This document shows positions 1-8,240 of a stretch of 10,330 bases of DNA, in pieces. The notes beneath the pieces were generated by a model, which ran no database searches, was not told the origin of the DNA, and saw only the letters and a program-made list of their open reading frames with translations. Origin of the DNA: [Eubacterium] saphenum (GTDB lineage: Bacteria > Bacillota > Clostridia > Oscillospirales > Ruminococcaceae); NCBI GenBank assembly GCA_004555635.1, contig SFHN01000024.1:1-10330 (forward strand), in the 5' to 3' direction. Numbering within the stretch: position 1 is the stretch's first letter; every line of letters begins with the position of its first letter. The position numbers were made by a program, and so were the translations under genes.

Positions 1-1
1 A

Positions 2-1339
<1,338 letters not shown>

Positions 1340-1421
1340 GGCAACACCGCACACTTCCCCGCATTTTTCGGACAGACGGTGCATATATTTTCTCAAAACA
1401 AACGAGAACGGAAGTGTGGGA

Positions 1422-1991
1422 ATGGCTTTTTTGGAGCTTCTGCTGCTGGCGGCGGGACTTGCTATGGACGCGTTTGCGGTTTCGCTTGCGGACGGCGCGG
1501 GCGGCTGCGGACGGAAAAAAGCTCTGCTTATCGCGGGGGCTTTCGGGCTGTTTCAGGGGATAATGCCCTGTATCGGCTACTTTATCGGCTCGGGCTTTGC
1601 GGAGAAAATCCGCGCGGTTGACCACTTTGTGACGCTTGCCGCGCTTGGGATTATCGGCGGAAAAATGATTGTCGAAAGCCTTTCGGAGCTGCGCGCGGGC
1701 GCTGCCGCCGCTCCCAGCGGCACGGTGGTGATTACCCTGCCCGCGATACTTGCGCAGGCGGTGGCGACAAGCATTGACGCGCTTGTCGTCGGAATGACCT
1801 TCGCCGCGGCGGGCACAAGGCTTATTCCCGCGGTGGCGACAATCGGCAGCGTTACGTTTGCGCTAAGCCTTGCGGGAGTGCTTGGCGGGCGGCGGTTCGG
1901 GCAGCTTTTAGGCTCGCGCGCAACGCTGTTGGGCGGGATTATTCTCGTTTCTATCGGGATAAAAACCGTTATCGAGCATATGTTTTTTTGA
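1422..1991 (+). CDS. mntP: Manganese efflux pump MntP (DUF204 family)
   Basis: Exports Mn2+ across the cytoplasmic membrane to prevent metal toxicity. The 189-aa product matches the family length and is hydrophobic throughout, consistent with about six membrane helices. It carries the two internal-repeat signatures: AMDAFAVS with Asp16 in the first helix and ATSIDALVVG with Asp119 in the fourth. These correspond to functionally important acidic residues of the Escherichia coli protein. The ATG at 1422 has GGAAG at 1410-1414 and begins directly with the first helix; a GTG two codons earlier is possible. The frame is open back to 1269, but that part overlaps the end of tgt and is not family-like. 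The 82-nt gap after tgt is too short for, and shows no sign of, the yybP-ykoY manganese riboswitch that often precedes such genes. Probably co-transcribed with tgt. Confidence 0.92.
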   Translation: MAFLELLLLAAGLAMDAFAVSLADGAGGCGRKKALLIAGAFGLFQGIMPCIGYFIGSGFAEKIRAVDHFVTLAALGIIGGKMIVESLSELRAGAAAAPSGTVVITLPAILAQAVATSIDALVVGMTFAAAGTRLIPAVATIGSVTFALSLAGVLGGRRFGQLLGSRATLLGGIILVSIGIKTVIEHMFF

Positions 1992-2010
1992 GGAAGTGAA
2001 ATCTGACGAA

Positions 2011-2679
2011 ATGATTAAAGCCGCTGTTTTCGACATCGACGGCACGCTGCTTGACAGCTCGCCGATATGGTACGATTTGGGCGCGCGCATTCTGCGCAGC
2101 CTTGGGATAACGCCGCGCGAGGGGCTTCACAAAACGCTTAGCGAGCTTTCGCTGAAAGAGGGCGCGGAGTATCTTTGCAGCAGCTATCCCCTGCCGGTTG
2201 ACGAAGCCGGTCTGCTGGAAATGACCGACAAGCTTGTAAGCGGGTTCTATCTGGAGGAAGTCGCCGCAAAGGAGGGCGCGCCAAAGCTGCTGGAAGCGCT
2301 GAAACGGCGCGGGGTGAAGATGGCGCTGGCGACTGCGGGAAACGCAAGGCTGTCCTGCGCCGCGCTCGAAAGGCTTGGGCTTATGGGGTATTTCCCTGTG
2401 GTTTGCTCCTGCGAGGAATACGGCGGGAAAAACTCGCCCGAGGTTTTCCTTGCAGCCGCCGAAAAGCTTGGCGCTTTGCCCGCCGAAACGATTGTGTTTG
2501 AGAACTCGCTGTATGCGCTGCTGACCGCGAAAAACGCGGGCTTTGCGACAGCGGCGGTGAAAGATACCGCCGAACATATGCAGGAGGAGCTTGCGAAAGC
2601 AGCGGACTTTTACTGCGAGCGCCTGTCGGAGCTGCTTTTGAGAGATGATTTTCTAGCGGCGGTAAACGGCGAGGAATAG
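2011..2679 (+). CDS. HAD-superfamily phosphatase (phosphoglycolate-phosphatase/beta-phosphoglucomutase-like)
   Basis: A 222-aa haloacid-dehalogenase-type hydrolase, probably dephosphorylating a small metabolite; the substrate cannot be told from sequence. Motif I is DIDGT (nucleophile Asp8, acid/base Asp10), followed by a cap region around residues 16-85. Motif II is LATAGN with Thr108 and motif III is Lys140 in GKNSPEVF. Motif IV reads FENS, with Glu164 followed by Asn165 where subfamily members normally have a second acid (ED), so metal binding may be altered. The start is uncertain. ATG 2011 gives a canonical N-terminus and sits 14 nt after GGAAG (1992-1996), extendable to GGAAGTGA. GTG 1996 would add five residues but leaves no room for a ribosome binding site. 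It follows mntP by 19 nt and ends just before a terminator, so it is the last gene of the block. Confidence 0.88.
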   Translation: MIKAAVFDIDGTLLDSSPIWYDLGARILRSLGITPREGLHKTLSELSLKEGAEYLCSSYPLPVDEAGLLEMTDKLVSGFYLEEVAAKEGAPKLLEALKRRGVKMALATAGNARLSCAALERLGLMGYFPVVCSCEEYGGKNSPEVFLAAAEKLGALPAETIVFENSLYALLTAKNAGFATAAVKDTAEHMQEELAKAADFYCERLSELLLRDDFLAAVNGEE

Positions 2680-2688
2680 CACAAATTA

Positions 2689-2730
2689 ACCCCGAGGAAG
2701 TCGGAAAGACCGGTTTCCTCGGGGTGTTTT
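2689..2730. terminator. Intrinsic terminator between converging genes, probably bidirectional
   Basis: An 11-bp perfect stem pairs ACCCCGAGGAA (2689-2699) with TTCCTCGGGGT (2715-2725), with a further CGG/CCG pairing inside the loop. On the plus strand it is followed by TGTTTT (2725-2730). On the minus strand it is followed by TTAATTTG, a weaker T-rich tail. It fills the 62-nt gap between the stops of the HAD gene and purD, so it can end both transcripts. Confidence 0.88.
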
Positions 2731-2741
2731 CATATTCGGAT

Positions 2742-4019
2742 TTACTTGCCCGCAAGCGCTCTTTTGCCGATGTCGCGGCGGTAGTGCGCCTTTTCAAAGC
2801 CGATGGTCGCAACCGCGGAGTACGCCTTGTCGAGCGCGCCGCGAAGCGTGTCGTCGGTCGCGGTTACGCCGAGAACTCTGCCGCCCGCCGTGTAAAACGT
2901 GCCGTTTTCGAGCTTTGTTCCCGCGTGGTAAACGTAAGCCTTGTCGCTCTGACCGTTTTCGTCAAGACCGCTTATCGCCTTGCCGCTCTCGTACTTTTCG
3001 GGATAGCCGCCGCTCGCCATAACAACGCAGGCGCAGCTCTTGTCGCTCCACTTGATGTCAAGCTCATCGAGCTTTTCCTCCCAAATTGCCTCGATAATGT
3101 CAACGAGGTCGGTTTCAAGCAGGGGGAGAACCACCTGCGTTTCGGGGTCGCCGAAGCGGCAGTTGTACTCAACGACCTTTGCGCCGTTGGGAGTAAGCAT
3201 AAGCCCGAAGTAAAGGCAGCCCTTGAACGGTCTGCCCTCCGCCTGCATTGCCGCAATCGTGGGCTTGAAAATCTTCTCCATACACTCCGCCTTGAAAGCG
3301 TCGGTGTAGCAGGGGTTGGGCGCAACCGTGCCCATTCCGCCGGTGTTAAGTCCCTCGTCGTTGTCAAACGCGCGCTTGTGGTCCATCGAGGAAATCATCG
3401 GCTTTACCGTCTTTCCGTCGGTGAACGCAAGAACCGTTACCTCGGGACCTGTCATAAACTCCTCGACAACAATCTCGCTGCCGCTCTTTCCGAACTTGCC
3501 GTCAAGCAGCATTGAGTTTACTGCGGCAGCAGCCTCGTCAAAGTCCTTTGCGATGATAACGCCCTTTCCGAGAGCAAGACCGTCGCACTTTATAACCGCG
3601 GGATAGCTGTTCTGCTGCTTTATGTAGTCGATAGCCTTGCCGGCGTCTGTAAAGGTTTCATACGCGGCGGTGGGGATATTGTACTTTTTCATAAGCGCCT
3701 TTGAGAACACCTTGCTGCCCTCAAGAATAGCCGCATTAGCGCGCGGTCCGAAGGTCTTGAAGCCCTCCGCGTTAAGCCTGTCGACCATACCAAGCACAAG
3801 CGGGTCGTCGGGTGCTACAAAAACGTAGTCGGGGTTAAGCTTTTTCGCAAGCTCAAGTATGCCGTCGATGTCCGTTGCCTTTACGGGGAAGCACTCCGCC
3901 AAGCGCGAAATGCCGCCGTTTCCGGGCGCGCAGTAAAGCTTGTCTACCTTGTCGGATTTTGCAAGCGCGGTGATAATCGCGTGCTCGCGTCCGCCGCCGC
4001 CTATTACTAAAATGTTCAT
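2742..4019 (-). CDS. purD: Phosphoribosylamine-glycine ligase (GAR synthetase)
   Basis: Catalyses the ATP-dependent joining of glycine to 5-phosphoribosylamine, the second step of de novo purine synthesis; cytoplasmic. The 425-aa product has the normal length. It starts with GGGGREHA (residues 7-14) of the N-terminal domain. The ATP-grasp part follows with LEGSK, KCDGLALGKGV, MDHKR and NTGGMG, then the metal/ATP-binding RFGDPETQ. The C-terminal domain ends cleanly at LAGK. The start at 4019 is chosen because MNILVIGGGG is the family N-terminus; an upstream in-frame codon at 4058 lies in the leader hairpin. AAAGGA lies about 11 nt upstream. The gene stands alone rather than in a pur operon, with its own promoter and a ~150-nt structured leader that suggests regulation. 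Its sequence is intact. Confidence 0.96.
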   Translation of the reverse strand: MNILVIGGGGREHAIITALAKSDKVDKLYCAPGNGGISRLAECFPVKATDIDGILELAKKLNPDYVFVAPDDPLVLGMVDRLNAEGFKTFGPRANAAILEGSKVFSKALMKKYNIPTAAYETFTDAGKAIDYIKQQNSYPAVIKCDGLALGKGVIIAKDFDEAAAAVNSMLLDGKFGKSGSEIVVEEFMTGPEVTVLAFTDGKTVKPMISSMDHKRAFDNDEGLNTGGMGTVAPNPCYTDAFKAECMEKIFKPTIAAMQAEGRPFKGCLYFGLMLTPNGAKVVEYNCRFGDPETQVVLPLLETDLVDIIEAIWEEKLDELDIKWSDKSCACVVMASGGYPEKYESGKAISGLDENGQSDKAYVYHAGTKLENGTFYTAGGRVLGVTATDDTLRGALDKAYSAVATIGFEKAHYRRDIGKRALAGK

Positions 4020-4049
4020 CTCTTTGTTGTTCCTTTCGGGTTTATTCTG

Positions 4050-4144
4050 CGGGGACAACTATCCCCGAAATACGTTATGGGCATCTCTCAAAACCGGTTT
4101 TAACAGTGAGAATTGGCAGGGGGCGTGCTCTGCCCATTTTCACT
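4050..4144 (-). promoter_or_regulatory. Structured purD 5' leader with competing pairings (possible riboswitch or attenuator-like element)
   Basis: Read on the minus strand, AGTGA (4144-4140) pairs with TCACT (4109-4105), and inside it GGCAG (4134-4130) pairs with CTGCC (4119-4115), giving one hairpin. A second fold is also possible: ATGGGCA (4137-4131) pairs exactly with TGCCCAT (4083-4077), enclosing TCTCA/TGAGA (4111-4107 and 4090-4086) around the palindrome AAAACCGGTTTT (4101-4090). The two folds exclude each other. Just before the ribosome binding site is another hairpin, CGGGGA/TCCCCG (4067-4062 with 4055-4050). I do not recognise a known purine, PRPP or ZTP aptamer. The pairings are seen; the regulatory role is inference. 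Confidence 0.45.
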
Positions 4145-4176
4145 CAAACAAGGTTTTTAGAGGTGACATTATATTC

Positions 4177-4205
4177 ATTATACAACATATTCCGTGGATT
4201 TGCAA
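4177..4205 (-). promoter_or_regulatory. Sigma-A type promoter of purD
   Basis: On the minus strand the -35 is TTGCAA (4205-4200) and the -10 is a consensus TATAAT (4182-4177), separated by exactly 17 nt. Transcription would start near 4170, giving a leader of about 150 nt before the purD ATG. It lies immediately downstream of the sigma-factor remnant. Confidence 0.85.
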
Positions 4206-4221
4206 GATGTTTTTTGCGTTG

Positions 4222-4442
4222 TTATTCATTTATCATAGCGCGAAGCTTTTCCTTTGCCCGGTGATATGTCACGCACGCCCAATGCGCGCTTTTCCCGAAC
4301 AGCTCGCCTATTTTGTCGAAAGGAAGCTCGCCGAAAACGCGCAGCGTAAACACCTCGCGGTACGGCTCATTCAGCCCGTGCAGGCATTTGTGCAGGCGGA
4401 ATGCCGTGTCCTCTTCTCGATGTCCTGCTCGGCGGGAATATC
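4222..4442 (-). pseudogene. Remnant of an ECF/sigma-70-family sigma factor (region 4 only, frameshifted)
   Basis: The minus-strand frame 4440-4222 ends in TAA. Residues 11-72 read as sigma region 4: LNEPYREVFTLRVFGELPF, then the helix-turn-helix DKIGELFGKSAHWACVTYHRAKEKLR. The frame has no ATG, GTG or TTG start before this domain, and a TGA stop (4443-4441) precedes it. Upstream, the neighbouring frame gives PAEQDIEK, the expected linker. Removing the AG at 4412-4411 in the run GAGAAGAGGAC would join it to DTAFRLHKCL, so a 2-nt insertion has broken the gene. The promoter-binding N-terminal region 2 is absent: the pgsA terminator begins directly at the edge. It therefore looks like a truncated, decayed gene stranded between pgsA and purD. 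A cysteine in WACVTYHRAK, where relatives usually have arginine, also fits decay. Family identity rests on pattern recognition. Confidence 0.8.
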
Positions 4443-4444
4443 AC

Positions 4445-4473
4445 AAAAAAGCGGAAAGATTGTTCTTTCCGCT
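4445..4473 (-). terminator. Intrinsic terminator of the DUF1385-prmC-recA-recX-rimO-pgsA operon
   Basis: On the minus strand a perfect 10-bp stem AGCGGAAAGA/TCTTTCCGCT (4473-4464 with 4459-4450) and a 4-nt loop are followed by six T (4450-4445). It begins 6 nt after the pgsA stop codon. Confidence 0.92.
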
Positions 4474-4479
4474 ATATAT

Positions 4480-5091
4480 TTACTTGTTGGGGTTAATGTA
4501 CTCGCGGTAGTCGTAGAGATACTTCACGCCGGAAATCAGCGTAAGCGCCGCTGTGATGTACATAAGGATATTGCTTATAAGCATTATCGGCACCTGCGGT
4601 ATCGGCACAAAATAGCTGCTGTACAAAGGGATAATCTCCTGTATAACGCAAAGCTGCTCCAAAATCCGCAAGAACAAAATCGCGCAGATGGAAACCATCG
4701 TTGCAGCGGTTTTCAGCTTGCCCCATATATTCGCGGGGATAACCGCTTTCTTTTCGCTCGAAGCCGCCACAAGCCGCACGCCCGACACCGCAAACTCGCG
4801 GATAAGCACAATCACCGTGACCCACGCGGGCGCCCAGTGAAGCTCGTTAAAGCACACAAGCGCCGCCGCGACAAGTATCTTGTCCGCAAGCGGGTCAAGG
4901 AACTTTCCGAAGTCCGTTACCATATTGTACTTGCGCGCGATTTTCCCGTCGAAAAGGTCGGTTATGCTCGCCGCCGCAAACAGCAGCAGCGCCCACAGAT
5001 AATTCATCGGGATAGCGCCGACGCTCATAAAAAGCACGAAAAACGGCACTATAATCACCCTTAACAGGGTAAGCTTGTTCGCGAGGTTCAT
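4480..5091 (-). CDS. pgsA: CDP-diacylglycerol-glycerol-3-phosphate 3-phosphatidyltransferase
   Basis: Transfers a phosphatidyl group from CDP-diacylglycerol to glycerol-3-phosphate, the committed step to phosphatidylglycerol and cardiolipin; integral membrane enzyme. The 203-aa product carries the complete CDP-alcohol phosphotransferase signature between residues 48 and 70: Asp48-Gly49, Ala52-Arg53, Gly62, Asp66 and Asp70, with Asp45 just before. Hydrophobic segments lie near 10-25, 30-43, 85-105, 125-145 and 165-190. The N-terminus MNLANKLTLLRV is typical. The ATG overlaps the rimO stop as ATGA, and AGGAG lies 7 nt upstream inside the last rimO codons, so translation is probably coupled. It is the last gene of the operon, followed at once by a terminator. 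rimO-pgsA adjacency is common in Clostridia. Confidence 0.95.
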   Translation of the reverse strand: MNLANKLTLLRVIIVPFFVLFMSVGAIPMNYLWALLLFAAASITDLFDGKIARKYNMVTDFGKFLDPLADKILVAAALVCFNELHWAPAWVTVIVLIREFAVSGVRLVAASSEKKAVIPANIWGKLKTAATMVSICAILFLRILEQLCVIQEIIPLYSSYFVPIPQVPIMLISNILMYITAALTLISGVKYLYDYREYINPNK

Positions 5092-6428
5092 AACGCTTCT
5101 CCTATAAGGTTATTGTCAAGCACATCGCGGAGTACGATGTTCAGGAAATCGCCCGTTTTCAGCCCCATTGACTGCGGCGCACGGAAATAAATCATACCGT
5201 CAATCTCGGGTGCAAACATTGCGCTTCTGCCGAAATAAAGCTCCGCGTATTTGTCGTAGCCCTCGACCACCACTTCTGTTTCGCTGCCGAGCATACTCTC
5301 GTACAGCTCCGCGACGCGCGCGTCCTGCTGCTCCTCGAGAATTTCCTTGCGGTGCTCGCGCACCTCCTCGTCAACCATTCCGTCAAAGCCCGCGGCAGGG
5401 GTGTTCTCCTCCTCGGAGTATGCAAAGCAGCCCATTCGCTCAAAGCGCATATCCTGCGCAAACTCGCCGAGCGCGTCAAACTGCTCTGTGGTTTCGCCCG
5501 GGAAGCCCGTGATGAACGTTGTGCGAAGCGTTATTCCCTCGATTTCGCGGCGAAGCTTTGCGACAAGCTCGCGCAGGCTCTTTTCGTCGCCGCGGCGGTT
5601 CATTCTGCGGAGAATTTCCCCGTCGCAGTGCTGCATAGGGATATCGAGGTACTTCACAATCTTGTCCTGACGCTTTATGCAGTCGATAAGCTCGTCCGTA
5701 ATGCGCTCGGGGTAGCAGTAAAGCAGGCGTATCCACTTCAGCCCGTCTATCTCACAAAGCTTGTCGAGAAGCTCGGGCAGCGCAAGCTTTCCGTACAGGT
5801 CAAGCCCGTAGCGCGTTGTGTCCTGCGCGATAATGACAAGCTCCTTTACGCCGCTTTTCGCAAGCTGCTTTGCTTCGGACACGATATTCTCCATCGGGCG
5901 GCTTCTGAACCTGCCCCTTATCTGCGGGATAGCGCAGTAGGTGCAGCAGTTGTCGCAGCCGTCCGCAATTCGCAGATAAGCATAATGCGGCAGCGTTGAG
6001 AGAATGCGGCTGCCCTCCATCGAGTGGCTTTCCTTCTTGCCGAACTTAACATAGCGCTTGCCCGAAAGCACGGCTTCAAACACATCGGTGATATGCTCGT
6101 ACTCCGAAATGCCGACAACCGCGTCAACCTCGGGAAACTGCTGTACAAACTCATCGCGGTAGCGCTCTGAAAGGCAGCCGGTGATTACGATATGCTTTAT
6201 TGTACCCTCGTTTTTGAGAGTTATTAGCTCCATAATCCACTCGATAGCTTCTTCCTTTGCCGCGGTAATAAAGCCGCATGTGTTAACAATCACAATATCC
6301 GCAAGCCCCGGTTCTTCAACAAAAGCATAACCCTTTTCGGCTATTCTCGCCATCATAAGCTCGGCGTCAACCTGATTTTTCGCGCAGCCGAGAGATACTA
6401 TTGCCACCTTTGTAACATTATTGCTCAT
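5088..6428 (-). CDS. rimO: Ribosomal protein S12 methylthiotransferase
   Basis: Radical-SAM enzyme that adds a methylthio group to the conserved aspartate of ribosomal protein S12; cytoplasmic. The 446-aa product has three parts. The N-terminal MTTase domain has iron-sulfur ligands Cys15 (SLGCAKN), Cys51 (NTCGF) and Cys85 (TGC). The radical-SAM core has Cys158, Cys162 and Cys165 in ADGCDNCCTYCAIP. A C-terminal TRAM domain covers about residues 380-440. The ADGCDN and FRSRP forms favour RimO over MiaB. A further cysteine, Cys161, sits next to the ligand Cys162. The start at 6428 is preferred to an in-frame ATG at 6452 because GAGGAA lies 7 nt upstream and MSNN leads directly into the domain. 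It overlaps the end of recX by 11 nt, and its stop overlaps the pgsA start. Confidence 0.94.
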   Translation of the reverse strand: MSNNVTKVAIVSLGCAKNQVDAELMMARIAEKGYAFVEEPGLADIVIVNTCGFITAAKEEAIEWIMELITLKNEGTIKHIVITGCLSERYRDEFVQQFPEVDAVVGISEYEHITDVFEAVLSGKRYVKFGKKESHSMEGSRILSTLPHYAYLRIADGCDNCCTYCAIPQIRGRFRSRPMENIVSEAKQLAKSGVKELVIIAQDTTRYGLDLYGKLALPELLDKLCEIDGLKWIRLLYCYPERITDELIDCIKRQDKIVKYLDIPMQHCDGEILRRMNRRGDEKSLRELVAKLRREIEGITLRTTFITGFPGETTEQFDALGEFAQDMRFERMGCFAYSEEENTPAAGFDGMVDEEVREHRKEILEEQQDARVAELYESMLGSETEVVVEGYDKYAELYFGRSAMFAPEIDGMIYFRAPQSMGLKTGDFLNIVLRDVLDNNLIGEAL

Positions 6429-7065
6429 CAAAATCTTCCTCAATATCTTCATAATCTTCGAGCAGCCGCTCTATGCAGCGCTTTACTGCTCTGTAATCAT
6501 AGCCGCGCCTTGCAAATGCGGCTATCGTGCGCTGTCTGTCGGAGAAATCCCTTATTTTTTCGCTGTATTTCCGCTCCAGCAACGCGGTTATTTCCTCGTC
6601 AATCTCATCGTCGCCGATGTCCTCAAGAGTATTGTCAACAAGCTGCGGCGAAAGCCCTCTGCGCAGCATTTCATAGCGCGCTTTTCGCTTGCCGAAGCGC
6701 TTCGTGCGGATAAGGTAGTCTGCAAGCTTCGGCGCATACTCCTCGTCGTTTAAGTAGCCCAGCTCCGTGACATAATCCACCGCTTTCTGCGCGGCTTCCT
6801 CTCCGTAGGACTGACGCAGCTTTTTGTAAAGCTCGCGGGAGGCATACTCCCTTTCCCCAAGCAGGTACAGCGCGCGGCGCTTTGCCTTGCGGACGTTGTC
6901 CGCCGCCATAACCTCACTAAGCGCGCTGCCGCAAAGCTCCTGCCCCTTTTTCAGGGAAAAGCGCTCGACAACCGAAGCGTTCATAAAGTAGGTTTGGTTT
7001 CGGTCGCCGTCAAGCACAAGCTTCCACGTTTCGCCCTTGTAAACCGACAGCTCGGTTATCTGCAT
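6418..7065 (-). CDS. recX: Regulatory protein RecX
   Basis: Binds RecA filaments and modulates recombinase activity. The 215-aa product shows the RecX helical repeats: KAKRRALYLLGEREYASRELYKKL-type sequence at about 60-84, a middle repeat through GYLNDEEYAPKLADYLIRTKRFGKRKA at about 103-130, and a third around 165-200. It ends in a strongly acidic tail (EDIEEDFDEQ). Its ATG shares one base with the recA stop (TGATG), with GAGGAG 8 nt upstream inside the last recA codons, so it is translationally coupled to recA. That position is itself strong support for the assignment. The N-terminal ~55 residues form a separate, less conserved part common in Firmicutes members. Confidence 0.93.
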   Translation of the reverse strand: MQITELSVYKGETWKLVLDGDRNQTYFMNASVVERFSLKKGQELCGSALSEVMAADNVRKAKRRALYLLGEREYASRELYKKLRQSYGEEAAQKAVDYVTELGYLNDEEYAPKLADYLIRTKRFGKRKARYEMLRRGLSPQLVDNTLEDIGDDEIDEEITALLERKYSEKIRDFSDRQRTIAAFARRGYDYRAVKRCIERLLEDYEDIEEDFDEQ

Positions 7066-8222
7066 CAGTCAAGCTCCTCGGGAGAAAACTCCGCATACTC
7101 GTCGTCATCATCGGCAGCAGCGGGCTTTGCAGCGCTTTCGCCCTCGGACGAGCCGTTTTCCGTGGGAATAAGTGAGGTGTTGTTCTCAAATACCTCGCGG
7201 ACCTTCTTTTCGATTTCCGCGCAGACCTCGGGAGTATCTTTAAGGTACTGCTTTACCTTGTCCCTACCCTGACCTATCTTCATATCGTCATAGCTGAACC
7301 ACGAGCCGCTTTTCTTTATGATGTCAAACTCAACGGCGGTGTCGATTATCTCGCCGATTTTGGAAACGCCCTCGCCGAACAGCATATCAAATTCCGCTGT
7401 CTTGAAAGGAGGCGCAACCTTGTTCTTTACCACCTTGCACTTTGTGCGGTTTCCGATAATCTCCGAGCCTTCCTTGATAGGCTCGCCGCGGCGCACCTCA
7501 ATTCGCACGGAGGAGTAGAATTTAAGCGCTCTGCCGCCGGGAGTTGTTTCGGGGTTGCCGTACATAACGCCGATTTTCTCGCGGATTTGGTTGATAAAGA
7601 TTGCGACGCAGTTCGACTTGTTGATAACGCCGGTCAGCTTGCGGAGCGCCTGCGACATAAGGCGCGCCTGAACGCCAACGTGAGCGTCGCCCATATCGCC
7701 GTCGATTTCCGCCCGCGTTGTCATTGCCGCAACCGAGTCGAGAACGATTATGTCAATTGCGCCCGAGCGCACAAGCGTTTCGATAATTTCAAGCGCCTGC
7801 TCTCCCGTATCGGGCTGCGACACAAGCATATTGTCGATATCAACGCCAAGCTTCTTTGCGTAAACGGGGTCGAGCGCGTGCTCTACGTCGATAAACGCGG
7901 CGGTGCCGCCAAGCTTCTGCGCCTCTGCGACAGAGTGGAGCGCGAGCGTTGTCTTACCCGAGGACTCTGTGCCGTAGATTTCTACGATACGGCCGCGCGG
8001 AAGCCCACCGATTCCGAGCGCCAAGTCAAGCATAAGCGAGCCGGTGGAGATGTGCTCAATGTCCATATGACGGTTTTCGCCCATAAACATAATCGCGCCC
8101 GCGCCGTAGGTCTTTTCAATCTGCGCCATCGCAGTCTGAAGCGCCTTTTTCTTCTCCTCGGGGTCAACAAGCTTTACAACCGGCTTTACGCTTGCAGCTC
8201 CCTTTTTCTTGTCCATTGCCAT
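7065..8222 (-). CDS. recA: Recombinase RecA
   Basis: Forms ATP-dependent filaments on single-stranded DNA, drives homologous recombination and triggers LexA self-cleavage. The 385-aa product has Walker A GTESSGKT at 84-91, Walker [11 protein letters not shown], the loop region around [26 protein letters not shown], and [18 protein letters not shown]. The C-terminus is acidic ([15 protein letters not shown]). It is about 30 residues longer than Escherichia coli RecA, partly from an ~18-residue lysine-rich N-terminal extension. ATG 8222 is chosen because GGAGGG lies 7 nt upstream; a second ATG two codons later is less well placed. It lies 18 nt after prmC with no promoter or LexA box seen in the gap, so expression from the upstream operon promoter, lost from this window, is likely. 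Confidence 0.98.
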   Translation of the reverse strand: MAMDKKKGAASVKPVVKLVDPEEKKKALQTAMAQIEKTYGAGAIMFMGENRHMDIEHISTGSLMLDLALGIGGLPRGRIVEIYGTESSGKTTLALHSVAEAQKLGGTAAFIDVEHALDPVYAKKLGVDIDNMLVSQPDTGEQALEIIETLVRSGAIDIIVLDSVAAMTTRAEIDGDMGDAHVGVQARLMSQALRKLTGVINKSNCVAIFINQIREKIGVMYGNPETTPGGRALKFYSSVRIEVRRGEPIKEGSEIIGNRTKCKVVKNKVAPPFKTAEFDMLFGEGVSKIGEIIDTAVEFDIIKKSGSWFSYDDMKIGQGRDKVKQYLKDTPEVCAEIEKKVREVFENNTSLIPTENGSSEGESAAKPAAADDDDEYAEFSPEELD

Positions 8223-8240
8223 ATTTTTTCCCTCCGTAAA

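Noticed and set aside
1340..1421. yybP-ykoY manganese riboswitch upstream of mntP
   Set aside because: The gap is only 82 nt, and no conserved hairpins or terminator/anti-terminator arrangement were found.
4019..4170. Known purine, PRPP or ZTP riboswitch upstream of purD
   Set aside because: None of the conserved core sequences of these classes that I know could be located, so the leader is listed only as an unidentified structured element.
3940..5064. Plus-strand open frame of 374 codons opposite purD, its leader and pgsA
   Set aside because: The product is Lys/Arg/His-rich with no recognisable domain and runs through two terminators or promoters. It is an antisense shadow of pgsA and the sigma remnant.
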